This document shows positions 16,044 to 24,818 of a DNA stretch of 39,211 nucleotides, one piece after another. The stretch is from Candidatus Woesearchaeota archaeon. GTDB lineage: Archaea; Nanobdellota; Nanobdellia; Pacearchaeales; GW2011-AR1. Every line of letters starts with the position of its first letter. The stretch's first letter is position 1. Made by a program: the position numbers and the translations under genes. A model generated the notes under the pieces. It was given only the letters and a program-made list of their open reading frames with translations. It made no database searches and had not been told where the DNA came from. The DNA lies in contig JAAZNJ010000005.1 of assembly GCA_012798335.1 (NCBI GenBank), positions 1 through 39,211 on the forward strand, given 5' to 3'.

Positions 16044-16170
16044 ATGATATATAAAAAAGATTGAAGAAACACTGAATAAAACCTTAGGGAATATTTAAGA
16101 ATAAAACAAAAAATAAAAAACAGATTAATAAAATTAAAAAACATAAACTACCCAAAAATAAACCAGAAAA

Positions 16171-17634
16171 ATGAATAAAAAAAACCAAGATAAAAAAGAA
16201 ATCTTTGAATTGAAATCAAATCAATTGACAGCTTCAAAAAAAGATTTATCAGAATGGTATAACCAATTAATGCTTTTAGCAGATATTGTTGATGATAGAT
16301 ATGCTGTTAAAGGAATGGCTGTTTGGAAACCTTATGGTTATAAGATAATGCAAAACATAAAGAGAAGATGGGATGAATTATTTCAAAATGCAGGAATACA
16401 AGAAGTTTATTTTCCATTGATTGTTCCAATTGAATACTGTGAGCAAAATCCGAGTTGGTGGCAAGGTTTTAAATCAGAAGGTTTTAAAGTTATAGCAGGG
16501 ACTGATAATAAAATTCAAGGAATAATAAGACCAACAGGTGAGCCTGCTATTTATCCAATGTATTCTATGTGGGTAAGATCAAAAAATGATTTGCCAATAA
16601 GATTTTATGAAACAGTAAATAGTTATAGATATGAAACAAAATCAACAAGGCCTTTGATTAGAACAAGAGAGATTAGTGTCTGGCATGAAATTCATACTGC
16701 TCACGCAACAAGAGAAGAAGCAGAAGAGGAATTCCAATTGCATATAAAATTATGGGATGAATTATGGAAAGATTTAGCTTTGCCTTCTTTTAAAGTTGTT
16801 AAACCTATCTGGGAATGTTTTCCAGGAGCAATAGGAGCAGTAGAATATTATTCAACAACACCTAATGGAAGAGTTATGGAAAATGGTTCTGTAAATAATT
16901 TAGGACAAGCTTATGCAAAAAAATTCAATATAAAATTTAAAGATGAAAAAGGTAAAGAACAATATGCTTGGCAAATATGTACTGGGAATGGTGCAAGATT
17001 ATTAGGGGGTTTAATATTAATTCATGGAGACGATAAAGGTTTGATAATTCCCCCAAGAATAGCTCCTATAAAGGCGGTTATTGTCCCAATATTATTTAAA
17101 GGAAAAGAAAAGATTGTTTTAGAAAAAGCAAAAGAACTCTCAAAAGAGTTGAAAGAGTTTGATGTTTATCTTGATGAAAGAAAAGAAAAAACAGCAGGAG
17201 AAAAATTCTATGAATGGGAGATAAAAGGTGTTCCTTTAAGAATTGAAATAGGCCCTAAAGATATAGAAAAAGATTCTTTTGTTTTAGTAAGAAGAGACAC
17301 AGGAAAAAAAGAAATAATTTCAAATAAAGATGCAAAGAAAAAAATTAAAGAAACTCTTGAAGATATACAAGATTCTCTTTTGAAAAAAGCAACAGAAATG
17401 TTAAACTCCCAAATAAAAGATGCAAAAACATTAGAAGAAGTTAAATCAAATGTGAAATCAGGAAAAATCTCAAGAGTTTTTTGGTGTAAAGAAGGAGAGT
17501 GTTATGATAAAATATCAGAAACAGCAGAGGGTCTTGAGGGTTTTGGCTCTGATCTTGAAAAAAAAGAAGAAGGCCATTGCATAATTTGTAATAAAAAGAC
17601 AAAAACAAAATTATATTTAGCGAAGAGTTATTAA
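16171..17634 (+). CDS. proS: Prolyl-tRNA synthetase, archaeal/eukaryotic type
   Basis: A 487-residue class II aminoacyl-tRNA synthetase that charges tRNA-Pro. A short lysine-rich lead precedes the catalytic core: motif 1 around WDELFQNAGIQEVYFPLIVP, the proline-binding loop with RPTGEPAIYPMYS, motif 2 RPLIRTREISVWHEIHTAH, and motif 3 in GNGARLLGGLILIHGDDKG. The anticodon-binding domain follows (AVIVPILFKGKEK...). The C-terminal zinc-binding-type domain has cysteine pairs (WCKEGEC, HCIICNKK) and ends with the typical aromatic ...KSY. Length and the absence of the bacterial editing insertion fit the archaeal form. It is transcribed alone on the plus strand. Confidence 0.97.
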   Translation: MNKKNQDKKEIFELKSNQLTASKKDLSEWYNQLMLLADIVDDRYAVKGMAVWKPYGYKIMQNIKRRWDELFQNAGIQEVYFPLIVPIEYCEQNPSWWQGFKSEGFKVIAGTDNKIQGIIRPTGEPAIYPMYSMWVRSKNDLPIRFYETVNSYRYETKSTRPLIRTREISVWHEIHTAHATREEAEEEFQLHIKLWDELWKDLALPSFKVVKPIWECFPGAIGAVEYYSTTPNGRVMENGSVNNLGQAYAKKFNIKFKDEKGKEQYAWQICTGNGARLLGGLILIHGDDKGLIIPPRIAPIKAVIVPILFKGKEKIVLEKAKELSKELKEFDVYLDERKEKTAGEKFYEWEIKGVPLRIEIGPKDIEKDSFVLVRRDTGKKEIISNKDAKKKIKETLEDIQDSLLKKATEMLNSQIKDAKTLEEVKSNVKSGKISRVFWCKEGECYDKISETAEGLEGFGSDLEKKEEGHCIICNKKTKTKLYLAKSY

Positions 17635-17718
17635 ATGATTTTTAAAATATATTCAAAAAATAAATTCTGAAAACTTTATTCTATGAATGAAGAGAATGAA
17701 TTGTATAAATATTTCTTT

Positions 17719-18414
17719 TTAAATTTCAATTATTTTCATCTTTCCGGGATTAATTATTCTTGTCCCTTCAAAATTAACTTCTCCAGGAATATGTATATGT
17801 CCACAAATAAACAATTTTGGTTGAATTTTAATTATATATTTTTTCAAAATTTTTGAACCCATGTGTCCAACATAAGATTTAATAAATTCTGGTGGATTTG
17901 GATTAAAATCTAATATTTTATAGGGGGGGAGATGAGATAAGATTATATCTACTTTTTGACTCTTTTTTAAAAAAGTACCTAATTTTTTTTCATCATCATT
18001 TGCTCTTTTTTGGGTATTTTCATTGTCTGGTTTATACTTTTTGGCCCACCATTTTTCAACAAAAAAATCAAATCCAATAATTTTAAGGCCTTTTATTTTT
18101 ATCTCTTCCTTATCACAATGGATTATTCCTTTTTTCTTCATTAAAGAAATTATTTCAGATTTTGCAAGTTCTTCAGCATTTCCTAAACTTGCTACTATGG
18201 GACATTTAAATTTAATTAATTCTTCAAAAAATTTTTCAGATGATTGGATTATCTCTTCTTTAGCTTCTTTAACAGAACCTCCTTCAAAAATCATTTTTCT
18301 TAATTTGTCTCCTTTTGCAAAATCCCCTGCAACCAAAATTAAATCTATCTTCTCATTAGTCTCTGGAATTTCTCCATGTGCATCAACTGATAAGAGTATT
18401 TTCATTTTAGACAT
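17719..18414 (-). CDS. Calcineurin-like metallophosphoesterase
   Basis: A 231-residue metallophosphoesterase with the full metal-ligand set: Asp11-x-His13 (VDAHG), AGD31F, LGNAE, ILSHLPPY and CGHIH, ending INPGKM. It is of the small YfcE/MJ-type class acting on phosphodiesters or phosphomonoesters; the substrate is unknown. I use the ATG at 18414 (MSKMKILLSVDAHG) because the fold begins there. An in-frame extension to 18537 overlaps a different small frame and is composed of unlikely basic sequence. A TTAAATA element about 33 bp upstream may give it its own promoter, but it also follows the radical SAM operon on the same strand. Confidence 0.85.
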   Translation of the reverse strand: MSKMKILLSVDAHGEIPETNEKIDLILVAGDFAKGDKLRKMIFEGGSVKEAKEEIIQSSEKFFEELIKFKCPIVASLGNAEELAKSEIISLMKKKGIIHCDKEEIKIKGLKIIGFDFFVEKWWAKKYKPDNENTQKRANDDEKKLGTFLKKSQKVDIILSHLPPYKILDFNPNPPEFIKSYVGHMGSKILKKYIIKIQPKLFICGHIHIPGEVNFEGTRIINPGKMKIIEI

Positions 18415-18476
18415 AAATTTATACTTACAAATAACAAAACGAAAAAAGTATTTAACTTTTTCTATCCTAAATAAAA

Positions 18477-18593
18477 TTAACAATAATCTGCGTATTGAAT
18501 CCAGTCTTCTTTCTTCTTCTTGTTGTCTGACCCACACCCAACTAACTTTGGAGGTATTAACTTCTTCCTCTTTTCGGGTTTTTTATCTTTCAT
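18477..18593 (-). CDS. 38-residue Lys-rich peptide ORF beside a radical SAM gene
   Basis: It starts 8 bp inside the end of the radical SAM gene and runs to 18477. The N-terminus is highly basic (MKDKKPEKRKK), then LIPPKLVGCGSDN, a second basic run, and EDWIQYADYC with a terminal Cys. Such a tiny ORF translationally coupled to a SPASM radical SAM gene could encode the enzyme's substrate peptide. Against it: there is no clear ribosome binding site, the frame stays open upstream inside the radical SAM gene, and only two cysteines are present. It is a candidate only. Confidence 0.38.
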   Translation of the reverse strand: MKDKKPEKRKKLIPPKLVGCGSDNKKKKEDWIQYADYC

Positions 18594-19698
18594 AGAAACA
18601 ATATGGATCCTTATGTTTAAAAGTTTTATGTATACTATATGAAGAAGCTTTACACCCTCCCAAACAATGTTCTTTTTTGTTACAACTCTTACATTCTTCA
18701 GGTAAGAAATCTTTAATAAACTTATATTTATTTTTAGAATTCCATATATCTTTAAGATTATCTTTTAATATATTTCCCATCTTAAACTTTTTAAAAGGTA
18801 ACAATTGACAAGGATAAACATCTCCATTGGATTCTATAATCATCTTGCTAAATCCTCCAGAACATTTTCGGGTTATTATTTCTTGTTTTTTCTCACCCAA
18901 AAGAAAACAAAAAGTATGGTCAAAAACAATCTCTGGGGTTTTTATTTTCTTGGATAAACTAATAAGCTTTTTTGTTACTTCCTTAAACTCTAAAGGAGAT
19001 AACATTGAATCAATGAAATTCTCTCCTTCCCCTAAAGGATAGAATTTAGAAAATTGTAAAGCTTTTACTTTCGTTTTTTTAAGTATTTCTATATATTCTT
19101 CTAAATATGGGAGAAATTGTTTTGTAAGAGTGGTATTTATTGTAATATCTATCTTATTATCAGTTAATCTTTTTATATTTTGGGTGGTTTTTTCAAAACT
19201 CCCCTCTTTTCTAATAAAGTCGTGAATTTTTTTAGGACCATCTAAACTAACATTTAATTTTAAAGTTTTTCTATATTTTTTAAAAAGAGGGAGAAGTTCT
19301 TTTACTTTTTTGGAGTTATAAACATTTGTAAATAAAGTAACATTGCAATTTTCACATAAGATAGGAATTATTTCTTTAATTCCTTCTTTAATTGTAGGTT
19401 CACCCCCAGTAACTAAGACTTCAAAAATTTTATTTTTAACGATTAATTTTGATATAGTTATTAATTCTTCTTTTGATAATTCTTCTTTTTCTAAATTTTT
19501 TTTATTTAGATAGCAATGTTTACAATTTAAATTACATTTTTTTGTTATTCTCCATTGAATTCTTAAAGGTAATTCAAATCCTTTTTCATAAATTGTATCT
19601 ATCTCTTTTTGATCTAAATTTTCAAAGAAGTATCTTCTATTTTTTTTATCGAATAAAATGAAACCATTCTTTTCTTTTCTTCTTATTTCTTCTATCAT
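18583..19698 (-). CDS. Second radical SAM/SPASM enzyme
   Basis: A 371-residue protein. A short N-terminal domain (residues 1-45, GFILFDKKNRRYFFENL) precedes Cys55-x3-Cys59-x2-Cys62 (CNLNCKHC), then VTGGEPT and NVSLDGPKKIHD of the barrel. The C-terminal SPASM domain has KCSGG, GDVYPCQLLPF, ECKSCNKKEHCLGGC and DPYCFYE, typical of peptide-maturing enzymes such as PqqE/sactionine synthases. The start overlaps the nucleotidyltransferase stop by 4 bp, and the end overlaps a 38-residue ORF. It is quite different in sequence from the 13465-14550 enzyme outside the motifs. The substrate is unknown; a peptide or protein is most likely from the family. Confidence 0.87.
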   Translation of the reverse strand: MIEEIRRKEKNGFILFDKKNRRYFFENLDQKEIDTIYEKGFELPLRIQWRITKKCNLNCKHCYLNKKNLEKEELSKEELITISKLIVKNKIFEVLVTGGEPTIKEGIKEIIPILCENCNVTLFTNVYNSKKVKELLPLFKKYRKTLKLNVSLDGPKKIHDFIRKEGSFEKTTQNIKRLTDNKIDITINTTLTKQFLPYLEEYIEILKKTKVKALQFSKFYPLGEGENFIDSMLSPLEFKEVTKKLISLSKKIKTPEIVFDHTFCFLLGEKKQEIITRKCSGGFSKMIIESNGDVYPCQLLPFKKFKMGNILKDNLKDIWNSKNKYKFIKDFLPEECKSCNKKEHCLGGCKASSYSIHKTFKHKDPYCFYER

Positions 19699-20372
19699 TT
19701 TAATGGGGGTAACAAACTCGATTTATTTTTTTCAATATCTTTCATTATTTCTTTAATTAATCCTATTTCCCTTATATCAGAAAATTTTACTTTTTTGTAT
19801 ATTTGTTCTGTTTTTTCTGGGAGGTAATTAATTAAGTAAGAGATTTTTTTTGGATTAGCATATTCTGAGATGTCCAACCTTCTAAACCCCAATTCAATAA
19901 TTCTATCCATAAGATACTGAATTGAGAGAATTGCTGATTCAAGATCGTTTTTTTCTAATCCCTTTCTAACATTTATAGAAGTTCTTTCGACCAAATCGTA
20001 ATCTCCCCCTATAATTGTCTGTTCTTTCCAGGCATCTTCTTTTAAATTTTGCTTTTTTGCACAATTTATTAAATCTTGATAAATTCCATTTGGATCATAA
20101 ATAGGTTTTGAATTCCTAAATCGATCAATAATCCTAACTTCTTTTAAAGAAATTGCATTCAATATGTTTATTGGATCTTCAAAATAAATTTCAAATATTA
20201 AACCAGAATCTCTAATAATTCTTCTTGGAAGATGTTCTTTTAATACATATAAATCTACATCTGAATTTAATGTTATTTCTTTAGCTCCGCTTCCAAATAT
20301 CCCTATAGCCTTTGGAGAAAATTCCTTTGTTAATTCATTTTGAACTTTTTTTATACTTATTTTATGTACCAT
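19695..20372 (-). CDS. MNT-type nucleotidyltransferase with helical C-terminal domain
   Basis: A 225-residue protein. The N-terminal domain has IGIFGSGAKEITLNSDVDLYVL: GSG at 27-29 and metal-binding Asp38 and Asp40, with a later acidic FEIYFED as the possible third ligand, all signatures of the minimal nucleotidyltransferase fold. The C-terminal half (about residues 100-215) is all-helical and HEPN-like in outline, without a clear RxxxxH motif. Such fusions can transfer NMP to small molecules or proteins. Its place between a glycosyltransferase and a radical SAM enzyme, with 16-bp and 4-bp overlaps, suggests it modifies or activates something in the same pathway rather than acting as a toxin-antitoxin component. 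Confidence 0.75.
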   Translation of the reverse strand: MVHKISIKKVQNELTKEFSPKAIGIFGSGAKEITLNSDVDLYVLKEHLPRRIIRDSGLIFEIYFEDPINILNAISLKEVRIIDRFRNSKPIYDPNGIYQDLINCAKKQNLKEDAWKEQTIIGGDYDLVERTSINVRKGLEKNDLESAILSIQYLMDRIIELGFRRLDISEYANPKKISYLINYLPEKTEQIYKKVKFSDIREIGLIKEIMKDIEKNKSSLLPPLK

Positions 20373-21517
20373 TTTAATCCTTTATATATCCCTAAAAATA
20401 ATCCTTTAATTACATTTAGTGTTTGTTTAAGGTTATTGCTCTCTTTATCTATATTACAAGATAAATTTAAACTATCCCTTCTAGAAATTTTAAAGCTTTT
20501 AGACTGTTTAATCATCCTAAAAGCATAACCTTTCATACCAACTCTTTTTTTTGAAAAAGGATAATATCTCACAATTTGGGCAAATTCATTGGAAATTCTA
20601 TCTTTAATCCAATCTTGTTCTCTTATGTCTCTACATCCACCAGAAAGATCAAAACAATTTGAAGAATCAATAATCTGAGATATACTAAAACCCTTTAGTT
20701 GATGGGATAATATTCCTTCCAGAGAATCATTTAAAATAAATTTTATCTTTTCTAAATCTATTAAAGGGATAGAATCCAATGATTCTTTTAGAGTAACTAA
20801 AGATTTTACTCCAAACTTTAAATGTAAACACGCAGTTTTTGGATCCGGTAAGTAAAAGATGTTATATCCTTTATCTTTTAACCTCCACACTAGTTCACTT
20901 TCCATGGCATAATCATTTTTTCCACTACTTCTAAATCCCCCAACTTCTTTTAAAGCAAGAGTATTATAAATTCCATAACTAGCTCCGAGAGAAATTGGGA
21001 TTAAGGGGAATTTATCTTTAGAAGAGATTAATTCTTCTGGAAAGGAAGTTAAAAACCAAGAATTAATTCCTTTGGACATATCAATTTTCCCTATATTTTC
21101 TAATGGAACAAAAGAAGTGGGAAATGGAAGTCGATTATACGCTGGGAAGATTACTGCGCCAGTATCTTTTTTAGTAAATTCTATATAAGACAAAATTTTT
21201 TCAATTGTTTTTTCATTATAAAAAACAGAATCATCGTCTAATATTAAATGCCAGGGAGATTTAATAAATTCTAAAGCATATCTTCTAATTCCTGAACACC
21301 CTAATCTTTTGTCAGACTTAAAATATTTAAAACCATATTCCTTACATTTTTTTTCAATATTTTTTGACTGTTCTATTTTAGAATTATCATCTACCACCAG
21401 AACATCTGGTTTATAAGATTGATTATCTATTGAATCTAAAGTCCAGCTTAAAGGAATTCCATAAGGAAGATTATATCTATTGTGGGTACCAATCAATATA
21501 GATAACTCTTTATCCAT
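20357..21517 (-). CDS. Family 2-type glycosyltransferase
   Basis: A 386-residue GT-A fold enzyme. It opens with SILIGTHNRYNLPYGIPLSW, then VLVVDDNS (sugar-nucleotide binding) and WHLILDDDSVF with the DxD metal site at residues 94-96. A galactosyltransferase-like acceptor region follows (GASYGIYNTLALKEVGGFRS, NDYAMESELVWRLKDKGY). The last 120 residues are basic and not recognised, with SGGCRD near residue 290. It uses a nucleotide sugar and metal; the acceptor is unknown. It is the first gene of a tightly overlapping operon with a nucleotidyltransferase and a radical SAM enzyme, which could mean glycosylation of a modified peptide or synthesis of a surface glycan. Confidence 0.85.
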   Translation of the reverse strand: MDKELSILIGTHNRYNLPYGIPLSWTLDSIDNQSYKPDVLVVDDNSKIEQSKNIEKKCKEYGFKYFKSDKRLGCSGIRRYALEFIKSPWHLILDDDSVFYNEKTIEKILSYIEFTKKDTGAVIFPAYNRLPFPTSFVPLENIGKIDMSKGINSWFLTSFPEELISSKDKFPLIPISLGASYGIYNTLALKEVGGFRSSGKNDYAMESELVWRLKDKGYNIFYLPDPKTACLHLKFGVKSLVTLKESLDSIPLIDLEKIKFILNDSLEGILSHQLKGFSISQIIDSSNCFDLSGGCRDIREQDWIKDRISNEFAQIVRYYPFSKKRVGMKGYAFRMIKQSKSFKISRRDSLNLSCNIDKESNNLKQTLNVIKGLFLGIYKGLKWYIK

Positions 21518-21576
21518 AAAAATTATAGCAATTTATTCTTTAAAAATATTCCTTTTCAATTGTTACTTTATAATGA

Positions 21577-21996
21577 TTACTTTGGCTTAATTGTAATTAG
21601 ATTTCTCTTTTTTAAACAAAGCTTAAATAATTCTTCTTTAGTCCTAACCCAAATTATTTTATCTAAATAATCTTCATATTTTATTAAAATCTTCTTGAAT
21701 ATTCTTATGGGGGAGAAGTAAGCATATTGGTAATTATCTCCTTTTTTTGCTTCAACATCTACTTCATACACATATCCTTCTTTTGCAGGTTCGTAATCTC
21801 CAACAATCATTAATTTCTCTGGAGGTAAAGCAAAATCAGTTTTCCCTTTGAGAGACTTACCTAAAGCGTAAAGTGCAGCTTGATTAAAATTGTCTGTAAG
21901 AAATATTGCTTTTTTATTTTCAAAATCAGTCTCTCCTTTTGCTAATTTCGGTTTCAATACCTTCAAATTTTGTGGAGAACCATGATATAATTTCAT
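21577..21996 (-). CDS. ADP-ribosyltransferase-fold-like small protein
   Basis: A 139-residue protein starting MKLYHGSP, followed by KKAIFLTDNFNQAALYALGKS and a late WVRTKEEL. The order YHG(S/T), a strand followed by an Ala-Tyr helix, then a terminal E-rich segment recalls the H-Y-E type ART fold found in DUF3990-like and RES/Arr-like proteins, where NAD is bound by His and Tyr. Substrate and activity are unknown. It sits alone between the glycosyltransferase operon and two decayed genes, a setting typical of toxin-like accessory genes. The fold is inferred from motif order only. Confidence 0.55.
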   Translation of the reverse strand: MKLYHGSPQNLKVLKPKLAKGETDFENKKAIFLTDNFNQAALYALGKSLKGKTDFALPPEKLMIVGDYEPAKEGYVYEVDVEAKKGDNYQYAYFSPIRIFKKILIKYEDYLDKIIWVRTKEELFKLCLKKRNLITIKPK

Positions 21997-22005
21997 TTTT
22001 TATAG

Positions 22006-22511
22006 AAATTCTTAATTGAAGGATCAAATTTTATAAAACAAGAAAATAAGAATGATTTTGACATAGTTATTAAAGGAAAATATAATGGGATAAAGATGTC
22101 ACAATTGTTAGATAAGGTAACTAAACCTAAAAAAATCAACTTTTAATCGGAGAAGGAAAGTATCATAAAAGGAGATTTAAAATTGGAGAGAATATTATTT
22201 GTCCTTTTGCCATTCATTATTCAGATGATTTTTTTGAAATTTCAAAAAGAAAAAAATTAAAAAATAAAAAAGAAGTAATAGCAAAAATTATTGATTCTTC
22301 TGAATCTCTATTTTCTCCAGCAGTGTATAAAATAAAAACAAAAGAAGGTAGAGTCTGTTTTTTAATAAGTTATTTTGTTGGGCATGTACATCTTTTTCAA
22401 AAAGGAGATATAATTAAGTTTAAAGCTCCTCTTTTTGAATTTTCTAAAAATTTAGTAAAAAGAGAAAGTTTTGTTATCCCCATTCAAGGATCTTGGGTTG
22501 AAATAGACTAA
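22006..22511 (+). pseudogene. Decayed unknown gene (frameshifted remnant)
   Basis: Two consecutive frames together read like one protein. From 22006, directly after an in-frame TAG and without an ATG near the beginning, the first frame gives KFLIEGSNFIKQ...KGKYNGIKMSQLLDKVTKPKK, then a stop at 22144-22146. The next frame, overlapping from about 22130, continues LLIGEGKYHKRRFKIGEN to ...IPIQGSWVEID, stop at 22511. About 165 residues in total are recognisable. The missing start and the frameshift mark it as a remnant; the last 62 residues remain open from a GTG at 22323, but that is probably not a functional gene. The protein family is not recognised. Confidence 0.6.
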
Positions 22512-22520
22512 TTTTCTTTT

Positions 22521-23282
22521 TTAAAATACTTGTTCCTTTATAAAAGCGTTTATTTTTTTCCAGTATTCTTCAATTAAATTTAAAGAAATTGCATGTCCTG
22601 ATGAATGTTCTATTAACTCTGTTTTTTTAATCTTTTTTATTATGTTATTTATATGTTTTATAGAAACAACTTCATCTTTAGGATCGTGGAAAATTAAAAC
22701 AGGACAATTTAATCTAACTAGATAGTAAGATGGAGAAATTTCTTTAAATTTCTTTAATTGAACGTTTAATTTATTAAATTTTATTCTATAAAAATTAAAA
22801 TATGCTCTTTTTACAAAATCAATTAAATGAGAAAGATCTTGTTCAGTCTTATCTTGATTATGTTTTTCAAAATCTCAAACAGGAGAAAAAAGAATAATTT
22901 TATCTATTTTATTTTTTAATTTTGCACTAATGCCCCATGCAATTGCTCCACCAAAACTACCTGTTAAGAGGATTAGTTTTTTATTATTAAAATATTTATT
23001 TTTTAAATCCTATAAACTTAATGCTTTTTTATCATCTAATTTAACAATAAAATTTGCAAGTTCTTCAATTACATTTTTCTCTAAAAATGACCTTTACTTT
23101 GAAAAAACCCACTATATCTTAAATAAAAAACATTAAACCCCTTATTAAAAAAACTTCATTAAATCATCTTCTTTATTTGAACTAGGAAATCCTGGAAGAA
23201 TAAGAATAGCATCTGCAGGTTCATTATGTGTTAAAAATTCAAAGAAAATATTTCCATAATAAGCTTTAAGGATATTAACCAT
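22521..23282 (-). pseudogene. Alpha/beta-hydrolase pseudogene
   Basis: Read on the minus strand from the ATG at 23282, the frames encode a 253-residue serine hydrolase: AILILPGFPSSNKEDDL (oxyanion region), RYSGFFQSKG, the nucleophile elbow LLTGSFGGAIAWG, the acid region VLIFHDPKDEVV and a final SSGHAISL with the His. The frame is broken four times: an indel at the A7 tract 23147-23153 (plus-strand letters), a compensating indel near 23090, TAG at 23010-23012 and TGA at 22875-22877. All catalytic positions survive, so decay is recent. The family would cleave esters or peptides; no working product is expected unless the stops are recoded. Confidence 0.8.
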
Positions 23283-23336
23283 CTTAAGTTATTGGTCCTT
23301 AAATTTAAAAATATATAGTAAAAGTTAGTTTTGTTT

Positions 23337-24713
23337 TTATCCCTTTATGACAATCAAAGGTTTCATTCTTGCAATCTTTTTACTTATTCCCAAATCATCA
23401 ACAATTTTTATAACTTCATCAACATCTTTGTAAACCTGTGGAGCTTCTTCTGCGAGTGATTGCATACTTCCTGCTTGGACTTCAATTCCTTGATTATTTA
23501 ATTGTTGTTTTATCTCTTTTCCTTTTAATTCTTTTAAAGCTGAATTCCTACTACTTATTCTTCCTGCACCATGAACAGTGCTTCCAAAAGTTAACTCTTC
23601 TGCTTTTTTTGTTCCAATTAACAAATAAGAACTTGTTCCCATGCTTCCAGGAATTATAACTGGTTGTTTGTCAAAACTTCTTGTTGCTCCTTTTCTGCAA
23701 ACTAAAACTTTTTTCAATTTTCCATCAATAGCATGTTCTTCAAATTTAGCAATATTATGGCAAACATCATAAACAACATTGATTTTTGATTCAGGAAAAA
23801 TTTCTTTTATTGCTTCTCTTACCCAATGAGTTATTAATTGTTTATTAGCAAAAGCAAAATTAGCAGCACAGCACATTGCCTTGTAATAATTTTTTCCTAT
23901 CTCGCTGTTTATAGGTGCATTAATTAATTCTCTATCTACTAAATTCTCAAAACCATATTTGTCTTCCATAACTTTTATATAATCACTTGCAACTTGATGA
24001 CCTAAACCCCTACTACCACAATGCACCATTATTGTTATTTGATTTTTTTCTAAACCAAAAACTTTTGCAATTTCTTCATCAAAAATCTCATCAATATATT
24101 GAACTTCAAGAAAATGATTTCCTGCTCCTAAAGTCCCTAACTGGCCTATCCCTCTTTTTTTTGCTCTTTCAGAAACTTTTGAAGAATCACAATCTTTCAT
24201 GCATTCTTGTTCCTCTGTTGAAAGATAATCTTCTTTTTCACCAAATCCTTTTTCAACAAAATATCTTGCTCCTTGTTCAAGAACTTTATCTAATTCTTTA
24301 AAAGAGAGATTAAAGTGACTTCCTCTCCCAACACCAGAAGGTATCTTTTTATACAACAAATCTGTTAATTGTTTTTGTTTTTCTAAAACTTGCTTTTTAG
24401 TTAAATTTGTTTTTAATAATCTTACAGAACAATTTATATCATAACCGATTCCTCCAGGAGAAATTACTCCTTTATCAATATCAAAAGCAGCAACACCACC
24501 TATAGGAAAACCATATCCTTGATGACAATCAGGAAGAGCAATAGCATTTTTTATAATCCCTTTAAGTGTTGCAACATTTTTTATTTGTTCTAAAGTTTTA
24601 TCTTTTTTTATTGTTTCAAGCATTTTTTCATCTGCTATCACAATAGAAGGGACATTCATATTTCCTTCCTTAGGAATTTCATAAATATTTTTTGATTTTT
24701 CTTTTATTTTCAT
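23337..24713 (-). CDS. rtcB: RNA ligase RtcB
   Basis: A 458-residue RtcB, the GTP-dependent ligase that joins 2',3'-cyclic phosphate and 5'-OH RNA ends in tRNA splicing and RNA repair. Visible motifs in order: DCHQGYGFPIGGVAAFD, GGIGYDINCSVRLL with metal-ligand Cys95, GTLGAGNHFLEVQ, HCGSRGLGHQVA, CHNIAKFEEH, CRKGATRSF, and VHGAGR, whose His381 is the guanylylated residue of the family. The C-terminus ends ARMKPLIVIKG as expected. No intein is present. The normal archaeal residue after Cys95 is Gly (INCGVR); here it is Ser. Its cofactor, archease, is encoded 1 kb away on the same strand, beyond two small opposite-strand genes. Confidence 0.97.
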   Translation of the reverse strand: MKIKEKSKNIYEIPKEGNMNVPSIVIADEKMLETIKKDKTLEQIKNVATLKGIIKNAIALPDCHQGYGFPIGGVAAFDIDKGVISPGGIGYDINCSVRLLKTNLTKKQVLEKQKQLTDLLYKKIPSGVGRGSHFNLSFKELDKVLEQGARYFVEKGFGEKEDYLSTEEQECMKDCDSSKVSERAKKRGIGQLGTLGAGNHFLEVQYIDEIFDEEIAKVFGLEKNQITIMVHCGSRGLGHQVASDYIKVMEDKYGFENLVDRELINAPINSEIGKNYYKAMCCAANFAFANKQLITHWVREAIKEIFPESKINVVYDVCHNIAKFEEHAIDGKLKKVLVCRKGATRSFDKQPVIIPGSMGTSSYLLIGTKKAEELTFGSTVHGAGRISSRNSALKELKGKEIKQQLNNQGIEVQAGSMQSLAEEAPQVYKDVDEVIKIVDDLGISKKIARMKPLIVIKG

Positions 24714-24818
24714 GATAATTAATAATCTTTCAAGATTTTAAAACTAATCTTTATCTTATTCATAGATTTTTTAAAAGTTTATAATTAAACTTAAATATTA
24801 ATTTATTTTAAAATAATA

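Noticed and set aside
16035..16170. A C/D-box small RNA or riboswitch in the long proS leader.
   Set aside because: There are only weak matches to box sequences (a CTGA and an ATGATAT) and no stable structure; the segment is mostly A-rich.
18415..18537. N-terminal extension of the phosphoesterase.
   Set aside because: The phosphoesterase fold starts at MKILLSVDAHG; the extension overlaps another frame and has no conserved features.
18023..18595. A 190-residue plus-strand frame opposite the phosphoesterase gene.
   Set aside because: The opposite strand encodes a full metallophosphoesterase motif set; this frame has no recognisable motif and is an antisense shadow.
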